Made by a program: the position numbers and the translations under genes. A model generated the notes under the pieces. That model was not told the origin of the DNA. It did not search any database and saw nothing but the letters and a program-made list of their open reading frames with translations. Positions 40,212 to 48,566 of a stretch of DNA of 64,000 nucleotides are shown here, piece by piece; within the stretch, counting starts at the first letter, position 1, and the number at the start of each line of letters is the position of its first letter. This DNA is from Beijerinckiaceae bacterium (GTDB taxonomy: Bacteria; Pseudomonadota; Alphaproteobacteria; Rhizobiales; Beijerinckiaceae), in the NCBI GenBank assembly GCA_027533425.1, contig JAPZUD010000001.1, forward strand, positions 682,001-746,000. Direction: 5' to 3'.

Positions 40212-40893
40212 CCAGCTTGCCCTGCACGCGCACCCGGTCCGGCCCGAAAATCCGCGTCTCGTAATTGGGATTGGCCGCCTCGAGCGCAATGGAAGCCCCC
40301 TTGCGGCGCAGGCGCTTCAGCGTGGCTTCCTCGTCATCGATCAGGGCCACCACGATATCGCCGGTATCGGCTGTATCCTGCTTCCGGATGATCACGAGAT
40401 CACCGTCGAAAATGCCGGCCTCGATCATCGAATCCCCGCGCACCTCGAGCCCGTAATGCTCGCCATGGCTGAGGAAATCGGGCGAGACATCCACCGTGTG
40501 GCTGCGGCTCTGGATGGCGGAAATCGGGGTGCCCGCAGCGATCCGGCCCATGACGGGGATGGCGACGGCACGGCTGGGCTCGACCGGTTCCGGCGCGGCG
40601 GCGGACGGGCGCACCTTGCCGAGATGGCCCTCGATCACGCTGGGCGAGAAGCGCTGCCGGCCCGGCCTCGGCACATAGGCATCCGGCAGGCGGATCACCT
40701 CCAGCGCCCGCGCCCGGTTGGGCAGGCGGCGGATGAAGCCACGTTCCTCCAGCGCGAGGATCAGCCGGTGGATCCCCGATTTCGAGCGCAGGTCGAGCGC
40801 TTCCTTCATCTCGTCGAAGGAGGGCGGAACCCCGTTCTCCGTCAGCCGCTCATGGATGAACCGCAACAGCTCGATCTGCTTCTTGGTGAGCAT
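40189..40893 (-). CDS. lexA: LexA repressor
   Basis: A 234-residue SOS repressor. The N-terminal winged helix covers residues about 1-70 ([33 protein letters not shown]), longer in its linker than the E. coli protein, as is usual in Alphaproteobacteria. The self-cleavage site is the Ala-Gly bond in [12 protein letters not shown]; the catalytic dyad is Ser in [15 protein letters not shown] and Lys in [14 protein letters not shown]. The start at 40893 has GGGAG upstream. Its promoter region holds three in-phase GTTC half-sites, indicating autoregulation, and an insertion sequence sits immediately beyond them. Pre-insertion, moeA would have ended only about 86 bp upstream, so lexA was the last gene of the trp/mo operon with its own promoter. 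Confidence 0.97.
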   Translation of the reverse strand: MLTKKQIELLRFIHERLTENGVPPSFDEMKEALDLRSKSGIHRLILALEERGFIRRLPNRARALEVIRLPDAYVPRPGRQRFSPSVIEGHLGKVRPSAAAPEPVEPSRAVAIPVMGRIAAGTPISAIQSRSHTVDVSPDFLSHGEHYGLEVRGDSMIEAGIFDGDLVIIRKQDTADTGDIVVALIDDEEATLKRLRRKGASIALEAANPNYETRIFGPDRVRVQGKLVSLVRRY

Positions 40894-40930
40894 GGCACCC
40901 AACTCCCGGGAATCACCCAAAACAAAGACA

Positions 40931-40971
40931 GAACATCGATATCATGTTCGGCCGTTGTTCCGCAACTGTTC
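40931..40971. promoter_or_regulatory. LexA operator cluster in front of lexA
   Basis: Three GTTC half-sites lie at 40946-40949, 40957-40960 and 40968-40971, each 11 bp apart, giving two overlapping GTTC-N7-GTTC boxes. A further GAAC at 40931 makes an inverted arrangement with the first (GAACAT ... ATGTTC). The cluster overlaps the likely lexA promoter, as expected for autorepression. The last half-site is part of the insertion element's target duplication. Confidence 0.85.
40938..40965 (-). promoter_or_regulatory. Candidate lexA promoter
   Basis: On the minus strand TTGCGG (40965-40960) and GATATC (40943-40938) are spaced by 16 bp, resembling -35 and -10 elements, 45 bp upstream of the lexA ATG. 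LexA boxes overlap both. The element insertion boundary lies 10 bp upstream of the -35, so the core promoter appears intact. Confidence 0.45.
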
Positions 40972-40975
40972 GTCG
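40968..40975. repeat. Target-site duplication, left copy
   Basis: GTTCGTCG flanks the insertion element on the left and recurs exactly at 42689-42696 on the right. An 8-bp duplication is the norm for IS1595-family insertions. Confidence 0.9.
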
Positions 40976-40998
40976 CGGATATATCCCCTTTGAACATG
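40976..40998. repeat. Left terminal inverted repeat of the IS
   Basis: Matches the right end (42666-42688, inverted) at 20 of 23 positions; mismatches at the 5th, 15th and 18th base are all transitions. Abuts the target duplication directly. Confidence 0.9.
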
Positions 40999-41025
40999 GA
41001 AAAGAATCATGATAGCTCGTAAGCG

Positions 41026-41709
41026 ATGCAGGCAAAAAATCCAAATTGGCTTTCTCGAATTCTCCGCATTGAGCCAGGCATTTCCCTTGGCCAATGGTTT
41101 TGGGACCGGTTGTCCTCTTTGTGGCCACTCATCGTCGCCGCTGTTGGTGGTGGCGGCATGACTATTTCAGCAGCGTTCACAACATGGCTCGATAAGTGGG
41201 GCTATTTCGGCCTCACTGCAGTTGGCGTCATATCTGCGCTGGTGATTTTGCTCGCTGTAAGCGTAGTGAGAATTCTGGCATCGATCGCGAGAGAAAATAA
41301 TGCAAAATCAAGATATCTAGAAGCATCAGGAAGCTTATCGAAAGCCGCAAACCCTATGCTTGATGTTTTTAGAGATCAAATAATTGACATAAATGATCTA
41401 TTTATTCCATATCAAATGGTTCTTTCAAGGAAGAATTTTAGAAATTGCCACATCAAAGGCCCCGGAGTTATATTTACCGTCAGTCATGTTTCATTTACTG
41501 GTCCACATTTTAAGCAGTGTAATTTTATAGTTGTTAATTCGGAAAAAGATTTCGCATTGCGTGGAGTGGTTGCGTTTGAACATAGTCAATTTGACCAATG
41601 TCAATTCATAGACATCACTTTTGTCATTGATCAGACACTGGCAAAAGAATTAAGCGCCTCGATGCCTCACGCAAAATTCCTTGGGTTTGAGTTTGATGGC
41701 CACGCATAA
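41026..41709 (+). CDS. IS passenger: two-helix membrane protein with F-x-x-C repeats, function unknown
   Basis: A 227-residue protein that I do not recognise. Residues about 31-53 and 59-85 form two transmembrane helices joined by a short loop; a polar helix (85-125) follows. The C-terminal part is beta-rich and contains three spaced units of the form F-(R/K/D)-(N/Q)-C-x-(I/F) at residues 138, 162 and 189 (NFRNCHI, HFKQCNF, QFDQCQF), reminiscent of pentapeptide-repeat or right-handed beta-helix folds. Base composition is far more AT-rich than the chromosome (codons such as AAA, ATA, TTT are frequent), a sign of foreign origin. It starts 50 bp inside the left end of the element and ends 2 bp from the convergent transposase stop. 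It has no role in transposition that I can infer. Confidence 0.8.
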   Translation: MQAKNPNWLSRILRIEPGISLGQWFWDRLSSLWPLIVAAVGGGGMTISAAFTTWLDKWGYFGLTAVGVISALVILLAVSVVRILASIARENNAKSRYLEASGSLSKAANPMLDVFRDQIIDINDLFIPYQMVLSRKNFRNCHIKGPGVIFTVSHVSFTGPHFKQCNFIVVNSEKDFALRGVVAFEHSQFDQCQFIDITFVIDQTLAKELSASMPHAKFLGFEFDGHA

Positions 41710-41711
41710 AG

Positions 41712-42638
41712 TCATATGCCTGCGATTTGACCAGCTCTTGGCCGCGATGGCTCAAGGCGAAGCGCCTTCGGGAATGAAACCAACAAAGCCTGAAACATCA
41801 GCCAAGGCGCGTGCCGAAGGTTATGGCGATACTCGAACTCCCAAAGATACTTCTGCAGGTGCTTCCGAGAAACCCAAACGTAAGTCCCCTGAATCCCCCG
41901 CTTGAGGTTCGCCCAGAAGGCTTCAATATTGTTGGTGTGCGCGTCGCCGCGCTTCCATTCCTTCTTGCGGTGATTGATCGAGGCGTGATCGTATCCACCA
42001 CGAGCGGGTAGTGCCTTATACAGAGGCGCTTCATCAGTGTAGACGGTTGAGCCTTCCTTCACCCACTTGCGAACCTGCGGGATGACAGTGCGGCTATTCC
42101 TATCCGGGATGAAGCGGGTGACGATATCGCCGTCGCGCTCAATCATGCCGAGAACAACGGCCTTGTCGTCTTCGCCGCGCTTGTCCTTGCCGCCAATAAA
42201 GGCTTCGTCAATTTCAACTGCTGGATCATGCGCGCCCGTTCCACCAAGGGGGCGGTCACCATCGACAGAACCCATGTACTTGCGGATTTCGTGGCACATG
42301 CGCCAAGCGGTCTTGTATGTCACGCCGATCTGGCGCTGCACTTCCTTTGCGGCCACGCCGTTGCGGGAAGCGCAAAACAGGAACATGACGTAGAACCAAT
42401 CACGAAGTGATGTTCTAGTCTTCTCAAAAGGCGTCCCAGCGGTTGGATAGACCTGATGACCACAATGTTCGCATTCATAGCAACGACGAGATTTAACGCG
42501 ATGGTAATTAGCCTCGCGTTGGCATCCATAACACACGAAGCGCTTGCCATAGCGTGTGCGCATCAGGTGCTCTAGACACACTTCATCGTTCGGAAACGCG
42601 TCAAGAAACTGTCGGACTGTCGGCGATTTCGTGCTCAT
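41712..42638 (-). CDS. IS1595-family transposase
   Basis: A 308-residue transposase with the family's two parts: an N-terminal zinc ribbon (Cys36, Cys39, Cys56, Cys59 in FVCYGCQREAN ... CYECEHCGHQVYPTAGTPFEKT) and an ISXO2-type DDE catalytic core with VEIDEAFIGGKDKRG, TVYTDEAPLYKAL and HTNNIEAFWANLKRGIQGTY (third acidic or Asn position). The frame is complete and uninterrupted. The start at 42638 (MSTKSPTVRQF) gives the family N-terminus; a longer frame of ten residues lacks support. It lies 28 bp from the right inverted repeat, so its promoter is partly in that end. Same strand as moeA and lexA. Confidence 0.94.
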   Translation of the reverse strand: MSTKSPTVRQFLDAFPNDEVCLEHLMRTRYGKRFVCYGCQREANYHRVKSRRCYECEHCGHQVYPTAGTPFEKTRTSLRDWFYVMFLFCASRNGVAAKEVQRQIGVTYKTAWRMCHEIRKYMGSVDGDRPLGGTGAHDPAVEIDEAFIGGKDKRGEDDKAVVLGMIERDGDIVTRFIPDRNSRTVIPQVRKWVKEGSTVYTDEAPLYKALPARGGYDHASINHRKKEWKRGDAHTNNIEAFWANLKRGIQGTYVWVSRKHLQKYLWEFEYRHNLRHAPWLMFQALLVSFPKALRLEPSRPRAGQIAGI

Positions 42639-42665
42639 GCAAATCTTATCGCATATTTTTACTAA

Positions 42666-42688
42666 CATGTCCAGAGGGGATATGTCCG
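42666..42688. repeat. Right terminal inverted repeat of the IS
   Basis: Inverted counterpart of 40976-40998; see there. It ends directly at the right copy of the 8-bp duplication. Confidence 0.9.
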
Positions 42689-42696
42689 GTTCGTCG
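42689..42696. repeat. Target-site duplication, right copy
   Basis: GTTCGTCG, identical to 40968-40975; starts 4 bp beyond the moeA stop codon boundary at 42701. Confidence 0.9.
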
Positions 42697-42700
42697 GAAT

Positions 42701-43921
42701 TCAGCCGAGCCGCAGCACACGCGCAGGGTCGCCCGGCTGGCCCGCAGGCGCATGCGGCGGGCGGATCAGCAGCCCATCGGCCCGCGCCAGCACCGAAAGG
42801 AAGGAAGAATCCTGCCCTCCTGCCGGCCTGGCAACCCAGATCCCGTGGGGATCGCGGTCCAGCATGACGCGCTGGTAATCCTGCCGCTCGTCATTGGCCG
42901 GAAACGCTGCACCGAGAATCGCCGCCTCGCTGCGGTCCTGTCCGGCCTGCGCATCACCCTGCATGGCGGCGATCAGCGGCAGCAGGAACAGCCGCGTGCA
43001 GACAAGGGCCGAGACCGGGTTGCCCGGCAGGCCGAGCAACAGCATGGGCCCGAGCCGGCCGAAATTCAGCGGCTTTCCCGGCCGCATCGCGATCTTGTAA
43101 AAGGCGAGTTCGGCCCCGCGCGCCGCCGCGACCGGCCGGACGAGATCATGTTTGCCGACCGAGGCACCACCGATCGTCACGAGGCAATCCACCGCCTCGG
43201 CCAGCGCGCGGTCAATCGCGGCATTGAGCGCCTCGGGCGAATCCGGCGCGATGCCGAGATCGACGATCTCCACTTCCATCGGACGCATCATCGCCATGGC
43301 CGCAAAGGCATTGGTTGCGACGATCTGGTGCGGGGCCCTCGGGGCGCCGGGCAGAACCAGCTCGTCACCGGTGGCCAGCACGCCGATCCGCGGCCGGGCA
43401 AAAACGGGAATCTCCGCGTGGTTCATCGCTCCGGCCAGCGCAATATGGCCGGGGGTGAGCCGGGTTCCGGCAGAAAGCAAGGTCTGCCCCTCGTGGAAAT
43501 CGCAGCCGGCAGGGCGGACATGCCGGCCCGCCTGCGCGGCGACCGCGAGATGCAGATCCTCGCCCTCGGTCGTGGCATTTTCCTGCATGACAACGCTATC
43601 CGCCCCGGCAGGCAGGATCGCGCCCGTATAGATCCGGATCGCCTCGCCCGGACCGATCGTGCCGGGAAACGGGTGGCCAGCCGCACTCTCGCCGATGATC
43701 CGGACAACCGCACCCGCCGCGGCCCCATCGGCGGCGCGGAGCGCAAAACCGTCCATCGCCGACATGGCCGCCGGGGGTTGCGTGCGCAACGCGGTGAGAT
43801 TCGCCGCGAGAACACGGCCGCTGGCCTGCTGGACAGGCACCGATTCCTGCCGGCGGGGATGGGCAGCGCCGGCAGCAACAAGCAGGGCCAGCGCATCCTC
43901 AACCGGCAGCAGCCCGGCCAT
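42701..43921 (-). CDS. moeA: Molybdopterin molybdenumtransferase
   Basis: A 406-residue enzyme that inserts molybdate into adenylylated molybdopterin. Typical features: MSAMDGFALRAAD (domain III entry), IRIYTGAILPAGADSVVMQE, GVLATGDELVLPG, the MoCF-like TIGGASVGKHDLVRPV and MRPGKPLNFGRLG with LLGLPGNPVSALVC. C-terminal domain IV follows to the end (DGLLIRPPHAPAGQPGDPARVLRLG). One base separates it from moaC. Molybdenum cofactor is needed by the formate dehydrogenase in this window. The IS insertion lies 12 bp past its stop codon, cutting its read-through to lexA. Confidence 0.96.
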   Translation of the reverse strand: MAGLLPVEDALALLVAAGAAHPRRQESVPVQQASGRVLAANLTALRTQPPAAMSAMDGFALRAADGAAAGAVVRIIGESAAGHPFPGTIGPGEAIRIYTGAILPAGADSVVMQENATTEGEDLHLAVAAQAGRHVRPAGCDFHEGQTLLSAGTRLTPGHIALAGAMNHAEIPVFARPRIGVLATGDELVLPGAPRAPHQIVATNAFAAMAMMRPMEVEIVDLGIAPDSPEALNAAIDRALAEAVDCLVTIGGASVGKHDLVRPVAAARGAELAFYKIAMRPGKPLNFGRLGPMLLLGLPGNPVSALVCTRLFLLPLIAAMQGDAQAGQDRSEAAILGAAFPANDERQDYQRVMLDRDPHGIWVARPAGGQDSSFLSVLARADGLLIRPPHAPAGQPGDPARVLRLG

Positions 43922-43922
43922 C

Positions 43923-44411
43923 TCAGCCCTCCGCGCGCCAGTCGCCGGATTTGCCGCCGGTTTTCTCCAGCAGCCGGATCCCGCCGATCACCATCCCCCG
44001 GTCCACGGCTTTCGCCATGTCATAGACCGTGAGGCAGGCGACACTGACCGCCGTCAGCGCCTCCATCTCCACGCCGGTCTGGCCGGAAACCCGGGCGCGG
44101 GCGGAAATCCGCAGGCCTGGCAGCGCCTCGTCCGGCTCGAGATCGACGGCGACTTTCGTCAGCAGGAGCGGGTGGCAGAGCGGAATGAGCTCATGCGTGC
44201 GCTTCGCCGCCATGATGCCGGCCAGCCGCGCCACGGCGATGACATCGCCTTTCTTGGACAGCCCGTCGCGGATCAGCGCCAATGTCGCCGGCGCCATCAC
44301 GACATGGCCTTCGGCCAGGGCCTCGCGCGTCGTGACCGCCTTCTCGCCGACATCGACCATATGCGCGGCGCCGCTGGCATCGAGATGGGTCAGCCGGCCG
44401 GCCTCGCTCAT
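43923..44411 (-). CDS. moaC: Cyclic pyranopterin monophosphate synthase
   Basis: A 162-residue enzyme of the first molybdenum-cofactor step, working with MoaA on GTP. It contains [29 protein letters not shown], the catalytic-site [45 protein letters not shown] and the C-terminal [16 protein letters not shown], all hallmarks. The start at 44411 overlaps the trpC stop by 4 bp (44408-44411). Upstream in-frame sequence belongs to trpC. It sits in the run trpD-trpC-moaC-moeA, a combination conserved in Alphaproteobacteria. Confidence 0.97.
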   Translation of the reverse strand: MSEAGRLTHLDASGAAHMVDVGEKAVTTREALAEGHVVMAPATLALIRDGLSKKGDVIAVARLAGIMAAKRTHELIPLCHPLLLTKVAVDLEPDEALPGLRISARARVSGQTGVEMEALTAVSVACLTVYDMAKAVDRGMVIGGIRLLEKTGGKSGDWRAEG

Positions 44412-45220
44412 GCCGCCGCTCCGGCCGCCGGCAGGCCGAGCAGCGCCCGGGTGGCCGTGGCCACATCCGCCTGCCGCATCAGGCTTTCTCCGACAAGGAA
44501 CGTGCCGATCCGGCTCCTGGCCAGCCGCTGGCAATCCTCAAGCGTGAAGATGCCGCTCTCGCCGATGATGATCCGGTCATCCGGAATGCGCGGCGCAAGC
44601 CGCTCGCTGGTGGCGAGCGACACCTCGAAACTGCGCAGATCGCGGTTGTTGATGCCCACCAGCCGCGAGGGCAGGGCCAAGGCACGGTCAAGTTCGGCCT
44701 CGTCATGCACCTCGACCAGCGCATCCATGCCGAGGCCCTGCGCCGTCGCCACGAGATCACGGGCGGCCACATCATCCACCGAGGCCATGATGACGAGGAT
44801 GCAATCCGCCCCCATCGCCCGCGCCTCGTAGACCTGATAGGGCTCGAACAGGAAATCCTTGCGGATCACCGGTAGTGAACAGGCAGCACGGGCCGCGACG
44901 AGGAATTCCGGCGCGCCCTGGAAATAGGGGCGGTCCGTCAGGATCGACAGGCAGGTCGCACCGCCTTCGGCATAGGCCCGGGCGAGAGCCGGCGGATCAA
45001 AATCCGCCCGGATCAACCCCTTGGACGGGCTCGCCTTCTTGATCTCCGCGATCAGCGCGAAGCGGCCCGCCGCGAGATGCGCCTCGATCGCCGCCTGGAA
45101 GCCGCGCACCGGCGGGCCGGCTTCGGCCCGGCGGCGCATCTCGGCTTCCGGCAAGGCACGCTTCGCTGCGGCGATTTCCTCGCGCTTGGTCGCCTCGATC
45201 TGGCGCAGGATATCGCTCAT
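44408..45220 (-). CDS. trpC: Indole-3-glycerol phosphate synthase
   Basis: A 270-residue TIM-barrel enzyme of tryptophan synthesis, ring-closing CdRP to indoleglycerol phosphate. Motifs: [13 protein letters not shown] (catalytic Lys and Glu region), [67 protein letters not shown] and [11 protein letters not shown]. Normal length. It overlaps trpD by 4 bp and moaC by 4 bp, so the three are translationally coupled. The remaining trp genes trpA, trpB and trpF are not in the window. Confidence 0.97.
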   Translation of the reverse strand: MSDILRQIEATKREEIAAAKRALPEAEMRRRAEAGPPVRGFQAAIEAHLAAGRFALIAEIKKASPSKGLIRADFDPPALARAYAEGGATCLSILTDRPYFQGAPEFLVAARAACSLPVIRKDFLFEPYQVYEARAMGADCILVIMASVDDVAARDLVATAQGLGMDALVEVHDEAELDRALALPSRLVGINNRDLRSFEVSLATSERLAPRIPDDRIIIGESGIFTLEDCQRLARSRIGTFLVGESLMRQADVATATRALLGLPAAGAAA

Positions 45221-46239
45221 GCCACCCCCGCATTCGAGGTCTCGACCACGCGGGCGAGCAAGGCCGCGACGCGGCCCTCGTCCAAAGCGGCGGCCCCCAT
45301 GGCCACGCCATCCTTCAGGCTCGACGCCTTGTCAGCAATGACAAGGGCCGCAGCGGCATTGAACAACGCGATATCCCGATAGGCGTTCTTCTCGCCCGCG
45401 AGCACAGCGCGCAGGGCCGCCGCATTCTGCCCCGGCTCGCCGCCCTTCAGCGCGGCCGGATCAGCCACAGGAAGCCCGGCATCGGCGGGGCTGATCTCGA
45501 ACCGGCGCAAGGCACCGTCCTTCAGTTCTACCACATGGGTCGGCCCCGTCGTGGTGATCTCGTCCAGCCCGTCCGATCCATGCATCACCCAGGCGCGCTC
45601 GGTACCGAGATCGCGCAGCGTCTCGGCGATCGGCTCGAGCCAGGATTTCGCGAAAACGCCGAGCAGCAGCCGCTTCACATGGGCCGGGTTCGACAGGGGC
45701 CCCAACAGGTTGAAGATCGTCCGCGTACCGAGTTCCGAGCGCACCGGCGCGACATGGCGCATGGCCGGGTGATGGGCGGGGGCGACCATGAAGGCATAGC
45801 CGGCCTTCTGGAGGCACTGCGTGATCTCGGCCGGCGTCAGGCCGATCTTGACGCCCAGAGCCTGCAGCACATCCGCCGCGCCGGAGCTGGAAGAGGCCGC
45901 CCGGTTGCCATGCTTGGCCACGGGCACGCCGCAGCTCGCCACGATCAGGCTGGCCAGGGTCGAGACATTCCAGGAGCCCGAGGCGTCACCGCCCGTGCCG
46001 ACGACATCCATCGCGCCGGCAACCGGCGGCACGGCCAGCATCTTGCCGCGCATCGCCCGGACGGCGCCGAACAATTCGTCCACCGTCTCGCCGCGCACGC
46101 GCAGGGCCATCAGGAAGCCGGCATTCTGGGCTGGGGTGGTCTCGCCCGAGAGGATCTGCCCGAAGGCCATCTCGGCTTCCGCGCGGGTCAGGGGCAGGCC
46201 GGCCGCGACCTTGGCGATCAATGGTTTGAAGGCGTCCAT
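45217..46239 (-). CDS. trpD: Anthranilate phosphoribosyltransferase
   Basis: A 340-residue enzyme that joins anthranilate and PRPP. Characteristic segments: [18 protein letters not shown] (PRPP loop), [60 protein letters not shown] and the acidic [12 protein letters not shown]-like [13 protein letters not shown]. Length normal. It is separated from trpG by 139 bp, which contains an 8-bp GC stem (46293-46300 with 46309-46316) but no evident gene. Coupled to trpC by a 4-bp overlap. Confidence 0.97.
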   Translation of the reverse strand: MDAFKPLIAKVAAGLPLTRAEAEMAFGQILSGETTPAQNAGFLMALRVRGETVDELFGAVRAMRGKMLAVPPVAGAMDVVGTGGDASGSWNVSTLASLIVASCGVPVAKHGNRAASSSSGAADVLQALGVKIGLTPAEITQCLQKAGYAFMVAPAHHPAMRHVAPVRSELGTRTIFNLLGPLSNPAHVKRLLLGVFAKSWLEPIAETLRDLGTERAWVMHGSDGLDEITTTGPTHVVELKDGALRRFEISPADAGLPVADPAALKGGEPGQNAAALRAVLAGEKNAYRDIALFNAAAALVIADKASSLKDGVAMGAAALDEGRVAALLARVVETSNAGVA

Positions 46240-46378
46240 ACGGTACTCGTGGTGATGGCTTCACTCTTGGTGGCTAGGCTCGTCGCGACAGGCGCCCGGC
46301 AGGCACCGGCCGGGCGTTTCCGCCTTCCGGAATACGGGCTGGCGCCCGCGAAGACAAGGCGCCATCCGGGCGAGATGC

Positions 46379-46975
46379 TTACGCCGCCCGGGTGCAGGCA
46401 TGGAATTCGCGCGCGAGGGTCAGGAAGTTCCGGCAGATCTGCGCGCCCTGTTCGGTGGCGATGCTTTCCGGGTGGAACTGCACGCCATAGATCGGCATCG
46501 CCCGGTGCTGCAGCGCCATGACCAGCCCGTCCTCGCTCCGTGCGGTAGCGACCAGAGCCTCGGGCAGGCTCGCCGCCTCGACAACCAGCGAATGATAGCG
46601 CGTGACCGAAACCGGACCGTTGATGCCCCGGAACAGACCCTTGCCGTCATGCGTGATGCGCGAGATCTTGCCATGCATCGGCTGGTTGCGGATCACCTTG
46701 CCGCCGAAAGCCTGCCCGATCGCCTGATGGCCGAGGCAGATGCCGAAGAGCGGCACCTTGCCGGCGGCTAGCCGGATCGTGTCGAGCGAGATGCCGGCCT
46801 CGTTCGGCGTACAAGGCCCGGGCGAGATCACCAGGGCATCCGGCTTGCGCGCAAGCAGCTCCTCGGCCGAAAGCGCATCATTCCGCCAGACCTCGACCTT
46901 CGCGCCTTCCGCCCCGAGGGCATGGACGACGTTGAAGGTGAAGCTGTCGTAATTGTCGATCAATGCGATGCGCAT
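46379..46975 (-). CDS. trpG: Anthranilate synthase component II (glutamine amidotransferase)
   Basis: A 198-residue class I amidotransferase that supplies ammonia to TrpE. The catalytic triad is visible: Cys in LFGICLGHQAIGQAFGG, His and Glu in VQFHPESIATEQG; the N-terminus LIDNYDSFTFNVVHALG and LVISPGPCTPNEAGI are typical. In many Hyphomicrobiales TrpE and TrpG are fused; here they are separate genes 78 bp apart. It may also serve aminodeoxychorismate synthesis, as such subunits can be shared. Confidence 0.96.
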   Translation of the reverse strand: MRIALIDNYDSFTFNVVHALGAEGAKVEVWRNDALSAEELLARKPDALVISPGPCTPNEAGISLDTIRLAAGKVPLFGICLGHQAIGQAFGGKVIRNQPMHGKISRITHDGKGLFRGINGPVSVTRYHSLVVEAASLPEALVATARSEDGLVMALQHRAMPIYGVQFHPESIATEQGAQICRNFLTLAREFHACTRAA

Positions 46976-47053
46976 GGATGGCTCCGGAAAACCTCTCGGG
47001 CGGCCAGTTCAGCCGCAAGCCGGCGGCAAGGTCAAGGGCAGGGCGCGCGCCAC

Positions 47054-48565
47054 TTACTGCCCCCGCTTGCCGCGGCTGGCGAAGCGCACCGCATCCTCGG
47101 CCGCGCGGAACAGCGCCTTCGCCTTGTTCTCGCATTCCGCCTGTTCGGAAGCGGGCACGGAATCATGGACGATGCCGGCCCCCGCCTGGACATGCATCAC
47201 CCCGTCCTTGACGAGGGCGGTGCGCAGCACGATGCAGGTATCCATCGCGCCATCGGCGCCGAAATAGCCAATCGCGCCGGCATAGGCGCCGCGCTTGTCC
47301 TTTTCGAGCTCGTCGATGATCTGCATGGCGCGGATCTTCGGCGCGCCGGAAACCGTGCCGGCCGGGAAGCCGGCGGCCAGCGCCTCGATCAGGTCATGGC
47401 GCGGGTCAAGCCGCCCCTCGACATGGCTGACGATATGCATCACCTGGCTGTAGCGCTCGATGAAGAAGCTGTCCGTCACGCTGACCGAGCCGATCTCGGC
47501 AACGCGGCCGACATCGTTGCGGCCAAGATCAAGCAGCATCAGATGCTCGGCACGCTCCTTCGGATCGGCGAGCAGGTCCTGCTCCAGCGCCCGGTCCTCG
47601 GCGAGGGTGGCGCCGCGCTTGCGCGTGCCGGCAATCGGCCGGATCGTCACCTTGCCCTCGACCACCTTGACGAGGATTTCCGGGCTCGAACAGACGATCT
47701 GGAAGTCGTTGAAATCGAGATAGCAGAGATAGGGCGAGGGGTTGACGCGGCGCAGCGAGCGATACAGCGCGAAGGCCGGCAGGTCGAACGGTGTCGAGAA
47801 ACGCTGGCTCAGCACGACCTGGAAAATGTCGCCGGCCAGAATGTATTCCTTGGCCGCCGCGACCATCGCCTCATATTCGGCCGGGCTGGTATTGGACCGC
47901 GCTTCCGGCAGGCGGGCGAGGGCATCCTCGTCAGCCAGTTCCTGCACGAGCGGGGCTTCCAGCGCGCCGATCGCGGCCTGAAGGCGCTCGACCGCCGCCT
48001 CATAGGCGGCACGGGCCGGGCGAGCGGCCGCCGGGAAAACCGGCGTGATCACAACGATCTCGTCCTTCACTGCATCGAAGACGAGCACGAGCGTGGGGCG
48101 GATCATCAGCGCATCCGGCACACCGATCGGATCAGCCTTGGCCGGGCCGAGCCGCTCCATCTGGCGGACCATGTCATAGCCGAGAAAGCCGAACACGCCG
48201 CTTGCCATCGGAGGCAAATCGTCGAGATGCGGAATGCGGCTTTCGGCAATCAGCGCCCGCAGGGCGTCGAGCGGCGCGCCGGGGCAGGGCTCGAACGGCC
48301 CGCCATGGCGGCTCGCTTCGGTCTCGCCGTTCCGGCAGCGCCAGGTCAGGTCCGGCTTGAGCCCGATGATGGAATAGCGACCGCGGACGGCGCCGCCTTC
48401 CACCGATTCGAGCAGGAAGCTCGGCGTCTCACCGGCCAGCGCCCGCATCTTCAGATAGGCCGAAACCGGTGTCTCGAGGTCGGCCACGAGGCGCGTGGCA
48501 AGGCATTGCGCCTCGCCCGCCCGGTAGCGCGCCTCGAACGCGGCGAAAGCAGGCTCGATCGACAT
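47054..48565 (-). CDS. trpE: Anthranilate synthase component I
   Basis: A 503-residue chorismate-utilising enzyme that makes anthranilate. N-terminal feedback region includes SFLLESVEGGAVRGRYSIIG (the ESV motif for tryptophan binding). The catalytic half contains GDIFQVVLSQRFSTPF, NPSPYLCYLDF, IRPIAGTRKRGATLAEDRALEQDLLADPKERAEHLMLLDLGRNDVGRV and PAGTVSGAPKIRAMQIIDELE. It starts 1 bp after the stop of ppiD, so it is transcribed from the ppiD side. I find no Trp-rich leader peptide before it, so classical attenuation is not apparent. Confidence 0.97.
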   Translation of the reverse strand: MSIEPAFAAFEARYRAGEAQCLATRLVADLETPVSAYLKMRALAGETPSFLLESVEGGAVRGRYSIIGLKPDLTWRCRNGETEASRHGGPFEPCPGAPLDALRALIAESRIPHLDDLPPMASGVFGFLGYDMVRQMERLGPAKADPIGVPDALMIRPTLVLVFDAVKDEIVVITPVFPAAARPARAAYEAAVERLQAAIGALEAPLVQELADEDALARLPEARSNTSPAEYEAMVAAAKEYILAGDIFQVVLSQRFSTPFDLPAFALYRSLRRVNPSPYLCYLDFNDFQIVCSSPEILVKVVEGKVTIRPIAGTRKRGATLAEDRALEQDLLADPKERAEHLMLLDLGRNDVGRVAEIGSVSVTDSFFIERYSQVMHIVSHVEGRLDPRHDLIEALAAGFPAGTVSGAPKIRAMQIIDELEKDKRGAYAGAIGYFGADGAMDTCIVLRTALVKDGVMHVQAGAGIVHDSVPASEQAECENKAKALFRAAEDAVRFASRGKRGQ

Positions 48566-48566
48566 G

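Larger units (their letters stand above)
40976..42688. mobile_element. IS1595-family insertion sequence with a passenger gene
   Basis: A 1713-bp element bounded by imperfect terminal inverted repeats of 23 bp (20 matches): left 40976-40998 begins CGGATATATCCCCTTTG, right 42688-42666 begins CGGACATATCCCCTCTG. A perfect 8-bp direct duplication GTTCGTCG abuts both ends. It contains a complete IS1595-type transposase (minus strand) and a second, AT-rich gene (plus strand) convergent with it, 2 bp apart. Most simple IS of this family are shorter and hold only the transposase, so the extra gene is a passenger. Insertion is between moeA and lexA. Intact ends and frame suggest a recent, possibly active, element. 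Confidence 0.92.

Noticed and set aside
46240-46378. A gene in the trpD-trpG gap
   Set aside because: The 139 bp hold an 8-bp GC inverted repeat but no frame with a ribosome site or family match.
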